Source: Haemonchus contortus (taxonomy: Eukaryota > Nematoda > Chromadorea > Rhabditida > Trichostrongylidae). Taken from it: DNA of 64,000 nucleotides. The position numbers and the translations under genes are program-made. The DNA lies in the NCBI GenBank assembly GCA_000469685.2, contig LS997564.1, positions 17,573,615 to 17,637,614 of the forward strand, given 5' to 3'. The notes beneath the pieces are model-generated. The model did not search any database. It had not been told where the DNA came from and worked only from the letters and a program-made list of their open reading frames with translations. Each line of letters opens with the position of its first letter. Position 1 is the first letter of the stretch. This document shows, piece after piece, positions 35,110-47,600 of this stretch.

Positions 35110-36340
35110 TAGGACAGGCCCTTTTCAGACTCTTTTTTTTTCGAAAAGCGATATTTACGAGGAGGCAGGCCAGACGTAGTAGCAATTATGTACAATGATT
35201 AGTCTACTATCTTCATTCACTGTATCTGCCTAGGTAATTGTATTTTTTATATATAATTACTCGAACGTAGCGATGCAGTACCTAATTTGTTATTAACGGT
35301 TGAATGAATGATAATCGAAGTCAAAAAAAAACACACAATTAATAATGTAGCAGATGAATAAAAGTAGCCACAACTCTTCCAGAACTCATCCTTATAACTC
35401 GATTTTTTTCGTATTGTTGTTAGGGTTAGCACTACAATACACAATCGCTAACAACTGGTACCCAAATGAATCCAAAATAGAAATCGTACAATTTTATAAG
35501 AGCCTATGAATGTAACTACAAAACGTATACTGGTGAATGCCAACTTCCTTGATTAAGTGAAATGCACGTCAAGGCACGTGTATCACCATCGGTGAACTTG
35601 GACAGATCGGATTCGGAATAAATTTTGTGATATAGTTGGTTATCCCAGCTCGTTCAATAAAATGTATCCTCAATGTTTTTTTTTTACCTTAGTGGGAGTT
35701 GTCGAGGAAGTCCTACCCAACGTCTCGTTTCTTTGTGCGGTAGTTCTGTAACAAGTAATATCTTATGTTCGTACTTTATGAGAATTTGGTTGAAAGGTAT
35801 GCATAAATTTGAAAGATTCATTGCCGAAAATGCAGTCAGCTCCCACACTATGTTCACTTTCCTACCTAAAAAAAGGCTGATTTTAAGTTGTGACCATGTT
35901 TTTTAGTAAATTCCGCTTCGCATTTCATTTAATTTTCGTAATCATTCTATAACAATTGAACTCATTAAACTATTAGTGAACCAGTCGGGCCGCCCAGCTA
36001 ACGCCGGGCTTCCCTCCTTCTAATGGATTCGCCCGGCTACGCCGGGCGCTCACCATGATGCGCAAATAACACTTCGGATTCTGCTTTTTCTTTGAAAGCT
36101 GTACACCCTCAGTATTAGCTTCAAATTGTGAGCGATTTCTTCTGTAAGCCATCTTCACTGTGTCCGAATAGAACATCGCATTATATCACAAAGGCGATTA
36201 TTTAGAGAAAAAAGTATTCAGACACTTCATCGCGGCTGAGTCTACTATGTTAGCTACCATCAATGTTCCCAGCCAACTCCTTGTGCCTTCAAGCTTCAAC
36301 GGTCTGGGTCCGAACTAACAGTATTTATTCACGCCCAGTC
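35110..36340. other. No supported gene; AT-rich
   Basis: Contains a small GC hairpin at 35985-36055 (gccgggc repeated in both orientations) and AT-rich sequence. Frames of up to 77 codons lack any support. Confidence 0.4.
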
Positions 36341-36345
36341 CTTTG

Positions 36346-37500
36346 GGGCGGAGTTTGGTCTTGCAACCTATCATCAGTGTTCCTATCCTGCCTCCTGTAT
36401 TCCTACTAAGTTTGACCGCTCTAGGTCCATTTTGACATATCTCTATAAGCCCTGCACCCTTGAGGAGTTATGATTTTCCGCTCAACCCCCCCCCCCCCCC
36501 CATTGTGCGCAGAGTCCGGTCCTGCCACCCATCATAAGTGTTTCAATCCTGCCGCCTGTATTCCTACCAAATTTGAACGCTCTAGGTCCAAGATTAAGTT
36601 TTCCCACAAACCCCGCCCCTTGTGGGCGGAGTCCGGTCCTGCCACCCACCATAAGTGTTTCCGCCCTGCCGCCTGTATTCCTACCAAATTTGAACGCTCT
36701 AGGTCCAAGTTTAAGTTTTCCCACAAACCCCGCCCCTTGTGGGCGGAGTCCGGTCCTGCCACCCACCATAAGTGTTTCCGCCCTGCCGCCTGTATTCCTA
36801 CCAAATTTGAACGCTCTAGGTCCAAGTTTAAGTTTTCACACAAACCCCGCCCCTTGTGGGCGGAGTCCGGTCCCGCCACCCACCATAAGTGTTTCCACCC
36901 TGCCGCCTGTATTCCTACCAAATTTGAACGCTCTAGGTCCAAGTTTAAGTTTTTCACACAAACCCCGCCCCTTGTGGGCGGAGTCCGGTCCTGCCACCCA
37001 CCATAAGTGTTTCCACCCTGCCGCCTGTATTCCTACCAAATTTGAACGCTCTAGGTCCAAGTTTAAGTTTTTCACACAAACCCCGCCCCCTGTAGGCGGA
37101 GTCCGGCCCCACCACCCGCCATTAGTGTTCCCATCCTGGCCCCCTTACACCTACCAAATTTGAACTCTCTAGGTCGACGGGGACAGAAGTTATGACTTTC
37201 TGCTCAAACATTTATTTTGCACAAACCCCGCCCCCTGTGGGCGGAGTCCGGCCCCACCACCCGCCATTAGTGTTCCCATCCTGGCCCCCTTACACCTACC
37301 AAATTTGAACTCTCTAGGTCGACGGGGACAGAAGTTATGACTTTCTGCTCAAACATTTATTTTGCACAAACCCCGCCCCCTGTGGGCGGAGTCCGGCCCC
37401 ACCACCCGCCATTAGTGTTCCCATCCTGGCCCCCTTACACCTACCAAATTTGAACTCTCTAGGTCGACGGGGACCGGAGTTATGAATTTCCGGTCAAACA
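36346..37500 (-). repeat. Minisatellite array, 117-118 bp then about 145 bp units
   Basis: The anchor agtccgg occurs at 36513, 36630, 36747, 36864, 36982, 37100, 37244 and 37390, giving periods of 117, 117, 117, 118, 118, 144 and 146. A diverged unit begins at about 36346. Long units add 'gacggggacagaagttatga'. The 117-bp unit is 39 codons, so several frames stay open and give repetitive spurious peptides on both strands. Together with the CA tract at 37500-37560 and the tag 'gcgttatatatagtagga' it is the reverse-oriented version of the 1580-2020 element. Confidence 0.9.
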
Positions 37501-37507
37501 CACAACT

Positions 37508-37541
<34 letters not shown>

Positions 37542-37590
37542 AGACAAACCAACAGACACACTTAGCGCGTTATATATAGTAGGATTATTG
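37500..37590 (-). repeat. CA/GT microsatellite and AT tag at array end
   Basis: Consists of (CA)n with interruptions, then 'acagacaaaccaacagacac' and 'gcgttatatatagtaggat'. It is the reverse complement of the head at 1580-1670. Confidence 0.8.
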
Positions 37591-38640
37591 GTAACTACGA
37601 ATGCGACGCACCGCCCCGAATTCAGTTTTCCATAAGCAGAGCCTTTCCCACTCCCTAACATCAGCGTTGGGGCATTTGTATCACTAGATATGCTCATTAT
37701 AAAATTGTTTCTACCACTGGTAAGTTTTGACTTCACTTCCCTTCCTTGTTCTATCATTTCTTCCAAATTATCGCATTTTTTCGACAGGTTAGTTGAATTT
37801 GACAAAGAAAAAAATTATTGGATCGGAGTAAAGCTAGTCCTACCATAACTTCCTTACAGGCTTGGTAGACGAAGGGTATCCGCGAAGGGTATCGTGTTTG
37901 GGAGTCAGAATCTCGTAAGCACAGATGTGATTTCCTAACCTATATGCAGACAGTGACTAATCCTATGTCTGATTTTAATTAACTCAAAGTTCGCTCAGAT
38001 CTCCCAGTTGTTCAGCAAGATGCGTCCTTGAAAAAGTCCGGCTGAGTTATAAGAGCGGAATGATGAGCATCCTGGTGCTCATTAGGAGCTGCTTTTTAGA
38101 CTAATGTGCACCACAAATGGCCTTTCTATGTTAGCACAAGCTCGTCACTCAGACATAGTACTCCGAAAGCTGCTGCTCGGCGGCTCTTTCAAAACCAGCC
38201 GTCTCACCTACTGTAATACCCAGTAGCACTTGTATCGGTACATGCAACTTGCAACTTATTCTTGAATACCGACTGAAATTGCCAATCAGAAAGCATCTCA
38301 TTCTTCGTTATTGATTGTCTGGAAGTTGTATTTCTGATAGATAATTGAACTTTTGAGATACTCCAACGCTTGCGCGATCGCAATCCACCCTAAAAAGTAG
38401 GGGCACAACATAACATATCAGTGACAAGACTGCTGAAGTTTGAGCGTTTCTGGAAACCCAGTAACGTTCAGTTCCTGATCATAATGTCAAATTTCGTCAG
38501 TACAATTTCAGCAAATAGCAGCTTCAGGGTTCGCACAGGCAACTTTAAGACTGTGTCCCTATTTCTGTCAAAATTCAGTCATCTCACCTTGGTGTATTGA
38601 TTCACCATTTTTTCGATAATTATAGACGATTTGGCATTAC

Positions 38641-38648
38641 AGATAATC
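38641..38648 (+). promoter_or_regulatory. Splice acceptor 6 nt before receptor gene B start
   Basis: Acceptor tggcattacAG (38641-38642) leaves a 6-nt leader before ATG 38649. Such a short leader is typical of spliced-leader trans-splicing in nematodes; this is an inference. Confidence 0.55.
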
Positions 38649-41600
38649 ATGGAAGACAGCGATGACGAAATTCTATCATTGGTGACTTTTGGTGGCCTGC
38701 TAATATTTATGGCAACGATATTTCTCATAATGCACCTACTGTTTCTGGCTGTAAGCTTCATAACAAGTTCTTGGCCATTTTCTCATAAAACGTTCATAAT
38801 TGTGTTAGCTAATGAATGCTCAATTTCATTAACATTTCATCCCGCTTCCTTTTATTCAGGTGAATTTGAAAAAATGCGGTTTTGAGTCGAATTTCGCCTA
38901 CACGTTGATGTGCCTCATCAGTATTCTGGATTGTATACAACTATTAATTCACTGCATTACTGGTGTCATTGTTTGCTTTAAAGTCCGGATGCCGTTGATG
39001 AAGGTAAGAATCAAAAAATATGAGAAGAAAACGAAGGTGAATTGTTCGAAGTTACACAGAAAAACAGTCTTCTCCGTTTAATTTTCTGGGGAGAGGCGCT
39101 CAATAATTTAACCGAATGATATTTAGAAAAACGCAAACTATAAAAAGGTTGATGACACCCTGTAAAAGCAGATATAATAAACGGCCTTTTGAAGAAAGGG
39201 AAAGAAATACCGGGAAAGCACTGAACAGAAAGTAGAAGCATCAGCACATGAAGAGCACATAATATTCTCGGGATTAGGAACTGACTTCAGAAACTTTCAG
39301 GTTATTGGAGCGTTCATGGAATCATCATGGATACTAATGGGTATCAGTACTGTATTTCTTTCATTTCATCGCTTCATCTTTACAGCGTTGTCCGAGAAAG
39401 CAGAAAGTATTATAACTTCCCGCTTTTCGAAGGTAATTTTTGTTAACTGAAATCACCTGTATCACCTGTCGTCCCGTTGATCATCGACTTCCTCGAGCGG
39501 GCGCCAGTAAGACTCCATCCGTCCTTGTCACGAGCCAGAGTGGTCCAGTGAATCGTCCTTGCTTCAGGGACACGAGGTTCAACATTCCTTTCGTTCAGAG
39601 CTTTCGTGAAGAAGTCTGACCATCTCGTTGGCGGCCTTCCTGGAGTTCGTTTGATGTCCCGAGGGATCCAGTCAGTAACCGCCCTGGTCCAACGGTCATC
39701 GCTATATCGCATAACGTGTCCGGCCCACCTGATCTCCGATTTCTTGGCGTAATCAACGGCATCCCTGATCTTCGTTCGGTGACGGAGATCGGAACTCCGG
39801 ATTCCCTTCTGCACTTGCGTGTATAGGGAAATTCCGAGCATCGTCCTTTCCAAAGCGCGTTGAGTAAAGCTGACAGTATGCTCATCCTGCTTTCGTAGAG
39901 TCCGAGTCTCCGAGGCGTACGTCAAAGCAAGAAGGACATCAATGTTGAAAAGGTGAGCGCGGGGCCGGATGTTCTTTGTCTTCTTCACTACTCCCTCGAT
40001 ATTCTTGAATGCTCTCCACACGGCGCGTTTCCTTCTGCACACCTCCGGAGCTAGGTCATTCATCATGTTGACTTCCCGACCTAGATACACATAGTTAGAG
40101 CATTCGGAGATATTCGTTCCGTTCACAAGAAAGTAGCATCAGGTACCAGTCCGTTTTTCATGAACATCGTCTTCGTTATGTCCAGCCTCGAGCCGGTTTT
40201 ACCACAAGCACTATCAAACTCGGCCAGCATTCGCTCCGCCTGCTCGATGTTCGGTGTTATGAGCACGATGTCGTCTACAAAGCGGAGGTGATGTAGGAAG
40301 CGGCCGTCGACTTCCACTCCCAAGTGTTCCCATTCCAAATGACGCATGATATTCTCGAGGGCGGCACTGAAAAGTTTGGGCGAAATAGTATCGCCTTGCC
40401 GGACACCTCTCTTCACGTTGACAATGACTTCCTTGTAGAATATGTTAACTGAAATATGTGAATGTAATTATGGCATAACTCCTTTTCTTCTTACTCAAGA
40501 CTCAAGTTAAAGGCACGGTTTGAAATAAAAATGGTTACTGAGTTCTTATTCTAGGAATACTCAGTGGCCCCAAGGGTGATAGAGAGGATCCTCTGGCGCT
40601 CGAAAACTCGACGGCTAGGGCATAGTGGAAGCCCTATTTCCGGCTCGCGCGACTTTCCCACCCCTCAATCGGTGACACGTTAGGCGAGTGCCGAGGCGAT
40701 ACAGATTGCAATCATTCCTTCTAGGATCCACACACAATCAGCTGCTCGCCGAGTGATGAGGGGATATTTTCACCCATTCTTTTTCCTCTGTGATTCTTTT
40801 TACTGCTGCGATCCCTTATTTAATTTCCTTCCTCAAGAGGCTGAGAACGGTGAGCTACTTTTGCTGTCACTAGGGTATTTCTTACTTATGCTATAAGTGA
40901 GCAAATTTTTGCTTACCGTTGCCAGCTGCTCGCACCAGGACCCACACGTACGCAATGAGACACATTGTATAGCTCGTCCAAACGCCCCACGATTCTTCAT
41001 TCTTCTGATTTCATTCTTGTCCAGCCCCTTTTTAACGATTTTTCGAAGCCTTTTTTCACTTTGGAATTACCTATTGACGCAGTTCCTTCGCCTTCATCGC
41101 ACTATTTTCCATCTTATCTTCCAACTTTCGTCATAATCTGGATTACCCAGAATTATCGTATACTGTGCCTTTAACTTATACCCTATTGATAACCGTGAAA
41201 ATAGGCCATCTTTAAAAAGCCTCGGTTTGATATACGCGGCAATAATTTGGTCCTTAGAAAGGTTATAATGAATACCCAAGGGAGGACGTGGGTGGGAACC
41301 GTGTTTTAGGGACGATGACAATGTAATTGTCTATGAAAAAAGTGGGAGCAGTTCTCTTCAATTATATAGATTTATATTATACTTATATTGAATTGCATTC
41401 AACCATAGCAAAAAATGCAGCAAACTTCCAGGTGTCTTTTTCTATTCTGCTGACGTCCTATTTTTCACTGCTAATTTTTCTTCTGTCACCATACTGTTCG
41501 TTTATGTTCAGTGCAGAGTTGTACTGGTACTTTCAACCGGGTGAGTGTTCACATTGTTGCGGTCAAAGTTATAAGACAAACGTATCACACCGAAAACGAG

Positions 41601-44600
41601 GGTTCTACGTCTCGGAAGTGTTGCATTTGGCCGCTGAATCAATGGTAAGCACAAATAATGTTTACAGGAGTAAGTGCCAGTGTCGACTCGGTTTCGCGAC
41701 TCCCACTGAGGTGAGGCACTACGGTGAACTGGTGTGGATACTGACTTATTGATTCTCCTAGTTGCCAGCAATGTACTACATCAGGCCTGCATCCATCCCA
41801 TCTCTTCTATCTCTTCATACCTCATACGTCCTGTAGCCCAGCCGACTGGTATTGTCGACTTGGCTTTCGGTTATTTTGGACTAGCTTTATTTTTATTCCC
41901 TGATTACTACCTTTCGTGGTACACCCTGTGAGTGTGTAAATAAATAAATAAAATAAATAAACCAAATCAAGTTACCATTTCTGATAGGGCTCACAACCAA
42001 TACATGTTCTCGGATGATGACTTCAGCTGATAAATTCAGTCCACACTTTTGACACCTAAGGGAAAACGCTCGGTCATATTTTCGACTTGACGCAACTGTC
42101 GCGGTAGTCCAGAGACTGAAAATAAGTACTACCTTGAAGGACCAACGTCAATGTTCCGAGTCCATTCCGTTGTGACTTTTTCACCATTGGTCAACTCGAT
42201 GTGGTCGGGCACCGTTGATTCTCATTGCTCAACTGCCTTTTGATCACGATAATCATGAAATTTTACCATTACCCACAATGGCTCCCAATGACGTCCTGAG
42301 TCATCGATTACATTATTATGACGAACTGTAGCAAACAGAGTGAAGAAGCTTGTTCGAAGCGTTAATTTTGGAAGAAAGGACAAAATTTTGTCGATGTGAA
42401 AACTTATAACAGCAAAAAAGAAGCGTCTGGCCAATCGGTATTACCATACTGAGGTGTGGGGATAGGAACACACCGAAATGGTCAATCTGCTCAAGTTTTC
42501 ATAAATATTGGTCCACCATCCACATCCTTCATGTTCGAGATCTATTAGCTCATTCTCGAACAGCTGCCTCATCTTGCAGGTCGCGCAAAAACGTTTCATC
42601 TCGAAGTTCACATTACTCATGTTCTATAGTTCAGAAATAACGTCAATGGCATTGCTATATGCTTACGCAAAGATTTTAGACTATGTATATAGTTGGATTG
42701 GTGTGATAATGGATGCTATGAGCAGCCTTGGTGCAGCTCTTTTGAACACTCTATTTTATTCTGTCACTTTTGCAGTTTTATTCCTTGTGAGTTGTCTTTA
42801 CTTGTATGTTATTGTATAATACGCAATATCCACTCCATTAATGGTTTTACTGAAACACAGAGCCGCTAGAATCAAGCCGCTGAAGATGTACAGATGTAAG
42901 ACATGATAAGTGACTTCAATCACTACATGAACCATAAAATGTTTAAGGAACCTTAGGAATTGTGATTAGGTGCAATAACTGTACCATAAGCCACACCTCA
43001 TTGCGCAGTCTTTGATAAAAATAGTAGGTTTCAAATAATTCCCACTGACAGCTGATTGGCTTTCCATCTCTACATGTACAGGGTGTTCCGAGCCTATGGG
43101 CGCCCATTCATCGAAATAAATTCAAAGCTTCTAAGAAGAGAATATTGATGAAGTTTATATGCATGCTTGCTTACATCATGTTCAATAACAAGCTACAATC
43201 ACATTTCCAAATATCCCCATTAACCCATTAGCATGGATGGAAGCCCGAGTTCCCCGAAGTCTGCTCTCGAACTCTTTAATGTGGCACGCTGTAATCCTTC
43301 TTCACTTTTCCCAGTCGATCTTTATTCTTGCTTTCAAGTTCCAGACTAGGGCTGTGAACCCGATAGTCTTTCTTCTAACCAGGGACCCTAAGAGGAGTCA
43401 AGTGTGTCAAGGTCTGGAGAGCGGGATATCCATTTTTCATTGCTAAAGAAGTCGGGCAACTAGGGTTGGCACCACTTTTGAACGAACCTTGCTCTGTTTG
43501 CTGGAGTACCGTCCTGCTCGAGGGACTACGGGTTGTTTCAGTGAGCGAGGTCGAATCAGTGCTCAATTACACTCATCAGTATGCTCTGAAGTGCACACCT
43601 TCCCCAACTTTTCCTCCTGCACCCTTGAATTCAAAGCATTTTACCATTGCCCGTAATTCCCACAAAAAAGCAACAGTTTGCTGTCCCTATAACGACTTTA
43701 TCGTGAGAGATTCTGCTCTCGATGTTTCTATCCAGGGTCGATCGTTTTATTTGATGAGGATCGGCTTTGTTGTAAAAATTTTCTGGTCTGAGAAAGCGAT
43801 GAAGGGATGCGTGTTTCCATGTGAGTGAGTTGGCAACTGCATTTTTTGACCCTCCAGTGTCTGCTGAGATCTCAAATAAAGTGGCATGTCTGTATGGGGT
43901 AGGAATAGCTATTGAGACTTTGCTTGACAATCCGCCCTATCATTATCTTCAATAAGTCGTGCTCAGTTGCCATCCTTTCGTTCGGTCACCCTAGGTTACG
44001 ACTAAGGCGTAAGCGGACTATTTCAATGACCCTGTTTTAGGAAACACTAGCTTGCCTATCCCTTCAGGGTTTGCATTCGAGTAAATTTGCCTCTCTGTAT
44101 CGTTTGATACCCTTTCATCCGGTCATTATTGGAATCACAGGAGATTTTACCACGCCTTTCCCTCTCTCGTATGCGAACGATTGCAAACTAAGGAACCCTT
44201 TTTGGCAAGAAAACCTTTTATGCATTTAAGTGAACGAATGAAGTGAAATTGAAGAATAATTTCTAGCTCAGAAGCTGCTGAATTTTGGCGCTCATAATTT
44301 TTTAATCCTCTGTAAATTTGAGCAGTAATGGGTCTCTCATCTGGTTATGATTATCTCAGGTTCAAATACGCCGGCGCATACACACCCCATCATATGGACG
44401 GTTTGGCCTTTTTGATATGATTAAATTTGAGCACTTGACTCTCCTCGTGTACTAGGCATTCTTGTAGAAGATGGGTTGAAACATGCATCCCTCAATCTGA
44501 AGGTAAAATGGTCCAGCCATTGAATTCCTTCGTGCGAAGTGATTGAATTGACTCACGCGACAGACCAAAGCCGACACCACTGCAGCTTGCCGTGGGAATT

Positions 44601-47600
44601 TGGGTAGAAAATCCATCCAAAGTCAGCAGGCTTGAGATTGTAGTAGAGGAAACAAGTATCCACATCATAAGAGGTATCATTATTGGGGCAATATTATCGA
44701 ATAAAAGCTGTCAGATTAAAAACAAATACTTCATGTTCAAAACACAGCGAGGTGACTGATACATCCATTCGTGTACTTGCGCAAGGCCTCGTGACTTTAC
44801 TAATGTTATTCTCTAGAACGAATGTGCTTAAATTTACCACCAAGCCTTTAATGAGGAAGCGAGCTCACACTCGTGTTTACCACCTCTGCGCCGCAGCCGC
44901 TAGCTTGTTGCAGGTAGCCGCGCACCTCAACTGGAACTATCTCCGAGCAGATTTTGAGAGGTCACGATTTTTTGGGAGCATATTTAGCGGTCTTAACGAT
45001 TAACGTTTACATAACGCTATAACGCCATTAATGACATTCCAAGCTCTATTGATGAACCCAGGTGTTCATGCAAAGTTCCATAGGATGTTGAACTTCCTCC
45101 AATGCTAGAGGGAGAGCCCCCTTATGGCTACTATAAAATATTTAAACTCAATATGAGCTACAACTGTGACTCCTCCATAAATAAAGGTACTATAACAAAA
45201 ACAATAGGAAAACCAATACAAGTTGCACTTCCTATAATACTCTTTGCAGAAATATCCACTTCTGCGACATACTTCGGAGCTCCGACTCACGCTTCTCGTA
45301 AGTCCCAAAAACTTTTCTCAGCATCACCTCATTAACGCATTTTTTGCTGCAGGTATTCCCACAGAGTGGTTACCAAGTTCTGTGTTTTTCGATATGCGAG
45401 TTTGTCATTCCGATTATTCCTCCACGATTTTACATCAGATATATTGTAATAGTGCTATGGGTGGTGTGGAACAGTATCGGTCCTCTGATTTACCTGATGT
45501 TTTGCCCGTGAGTTCCATCAGGTTTTTGCTTGCCATTAACCCATACTGTCTACGGATCTTTTTCGCTGGGGGCTTTCCCTCCAGCCGGTTAGTGACAAGG
45601 CTACCTTGGGCGACCACAGATGGGCTTTTTGGCGCATGGGTACCCACGAGTAGCTTGCCAGGACAGTCCCCTAAGCCTGGGAGAGTCAATACTGCAGTGT
45701 TGGGTAGGACCGCTTGAGAATGGCTACCGTGATCTCAAGGCCAAAACAGGCTGCCCAAGAGGTGAACGACTAGGAATTCTGTACCCTCAACGCACGAATG
45801 TTTGCATCAGAAGCATGTATCAATGATTTGATGATGCATGCTGGGAAGAACAAGTACGATGACATCGAACAGACCGAGAGAAGGCATCGCCGTAACCCCT
45901 GCTTCCATTGGTGGAACATGCGACAACAAAGGCGTCCTCGTTAACACGCATTTCGACATAAACATCGATTCGAAGGCTTGACAACTCGAATCGGGTATTG
46001 GAGAGGATGTGGCTCAACCTCAGCTTTGACAACCTTCGCTGTCTATGCACCAACATCAGACTTCGAAAAAGTGGATCTGCAACCGTTTGATATGGACCTG
46101 GAAAGGCTTTCAAGAGAGGACCGCACTTTCGCACTTTTTACGGAGTCAGTGTCGGCGATTTCAGCTCAAAGTGGCTTCATAAGAACGGTTGAAAGGCTTT
46201 GCGACGTTACTCACGGAACAGAATTGGATGATTAGAGTAAAAGACTGACCGAGTTTTTCATGGTGACCAAAAGTATTCACCCTTTATTCACCCTTTTGCC
46301 TGAATGACGCTGATGTTGTTCCAAATTCCTACAAGGGACCGTAGCAACTTCTCGTCCGTGCTAGGTCCTGTTTTTTAGCACCTGGAAAGAGGGAACCTGA
46401 ACAATTCATGAAACAAAGTTGCAAGTCCTTTATCGACTGGGACCACTTCTATGCAAAATTATGGGAAGATTCCATTTGACAACATCGACGAAGGATATAA
46501 CCAGCTTGTCTGACATCTCAACGACATCGATAGGAAAGCAAAAAGTCTACATGTAGCTAATGGACATCTCTCTCCGAAAACTCTTGAGCTGATACTCCAG
46601 CGTGTGATCGCGCGAGCTACGGGCAATCATCAACAAACATAAGAGTTTGCTAAGTTATGCGATTAAGCGATGTAGGAAGATTCGAAGGTGGGAAGAGCAG
46701 TAATTATGCGCGAAGTCGCCGAGGGCAGGAAGAGCATTTTCAGAGCCGCTGAAACATCGCCGATTGCAACACCAACGTGGCTTCCGTTCGTCGTCTTCGA
46801 AGAGCAATGGAAAAGGTCGTCTACGACTTCTACTCGGATCTCTTGGACAGCCGCATCTACTTGCCTACCGACCAATTTGGGCAAGACGGATATATCGTTT
46901 TCCGAAAATCAACATGCCATCAAGTCGATTAAGAGTACTACAACGCACGGTTCCGATACGGGAAAACCAGGACGTTTCAAAAGCCTTCCATCAGTTCTCA
47001 TCAAAACTCTGGCTAGGCCCTTCATGCGGCACCTGTCGGAATGCAGACTGCCAGCGTCGCTAAAACTAGCAAGACTGTGTTGCGTGGGAAGTGAGATCTC
47101 CACGATGCAGTTATGTCTGACGTTCATCGATTTGAAGAAGACTTTTTATACTGTCAATACAGAAGCGGTAATTGAAGCTCTCGGGTACGAAGGTGTTCCT
47201 GCTTGATATATGAGGGTGCTCGGAAAGATCTACGACAGCTTCACGACCGGGATTCTACCATTCTGTAAGGAAACCATTGTCAACGTGAAGAGAGGGGTTC
47301 GGCATGGCCATACTCGCCTAAAATTTTCAGTGCCGCTCTCGAAAACATCATGTGTTGCTAGGAGTGGGAAGATTTCGGAGTTGAAATAGACGGCCGCTTT
47401 TATTACCTTCGTGACCTCCACTTCGCAGACATCATCGTGCTTATAGCACCGAAGATCGAGCAGACAGAACGAATGCTTTCGAATTTGCTTGTGCTTGACA
47501 GCGGAAAGATTGGTATGGGACTGACGTTTGCGAAAACGATGTTCATGAGAGAACGAATATCTCTGAATGCTCCAGCTATGTGTATCTAGGTCAAGAAGTC

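Noticed and set aside
36470..37163. Repetitive proteins of 178-196 residues on both strands
   Set aside because: Open only because the minisatellite period (117 bp) is a multiple of three. Several frames are open at once, which real coding does not do.
36346..37500. CRISPR-like array
   Set aside because: Units are contiguous 117-146 bp repeats without unique spacers, and the window is eukaryotic.
41734..41931. Candidate TM5 exon of gene B
   Set aside because: No in-phase acceptor and no similarity to gene C exon 5. It lies in intron 4.
42508..42819. 103-codon frame as a complete gene
   Set aside because: Only 42680-42786 is an exon (matches gene C exon 5 in length, phase and motif). The rest runs through an acceptor and a donor.
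43078..43090. Mariner-like end tacagggtgttcc
   Set aside because: Only one end is present. No inverse partner or transposase was found nearby.
43237..43446. Candidate TM7 exon with NPIVFLL for gene B
   Set aside because: The true exons 6-8 of gene B (45250-45297, 45353-45507, 47919-48036) match gene C in length and phase; this one fits neither.
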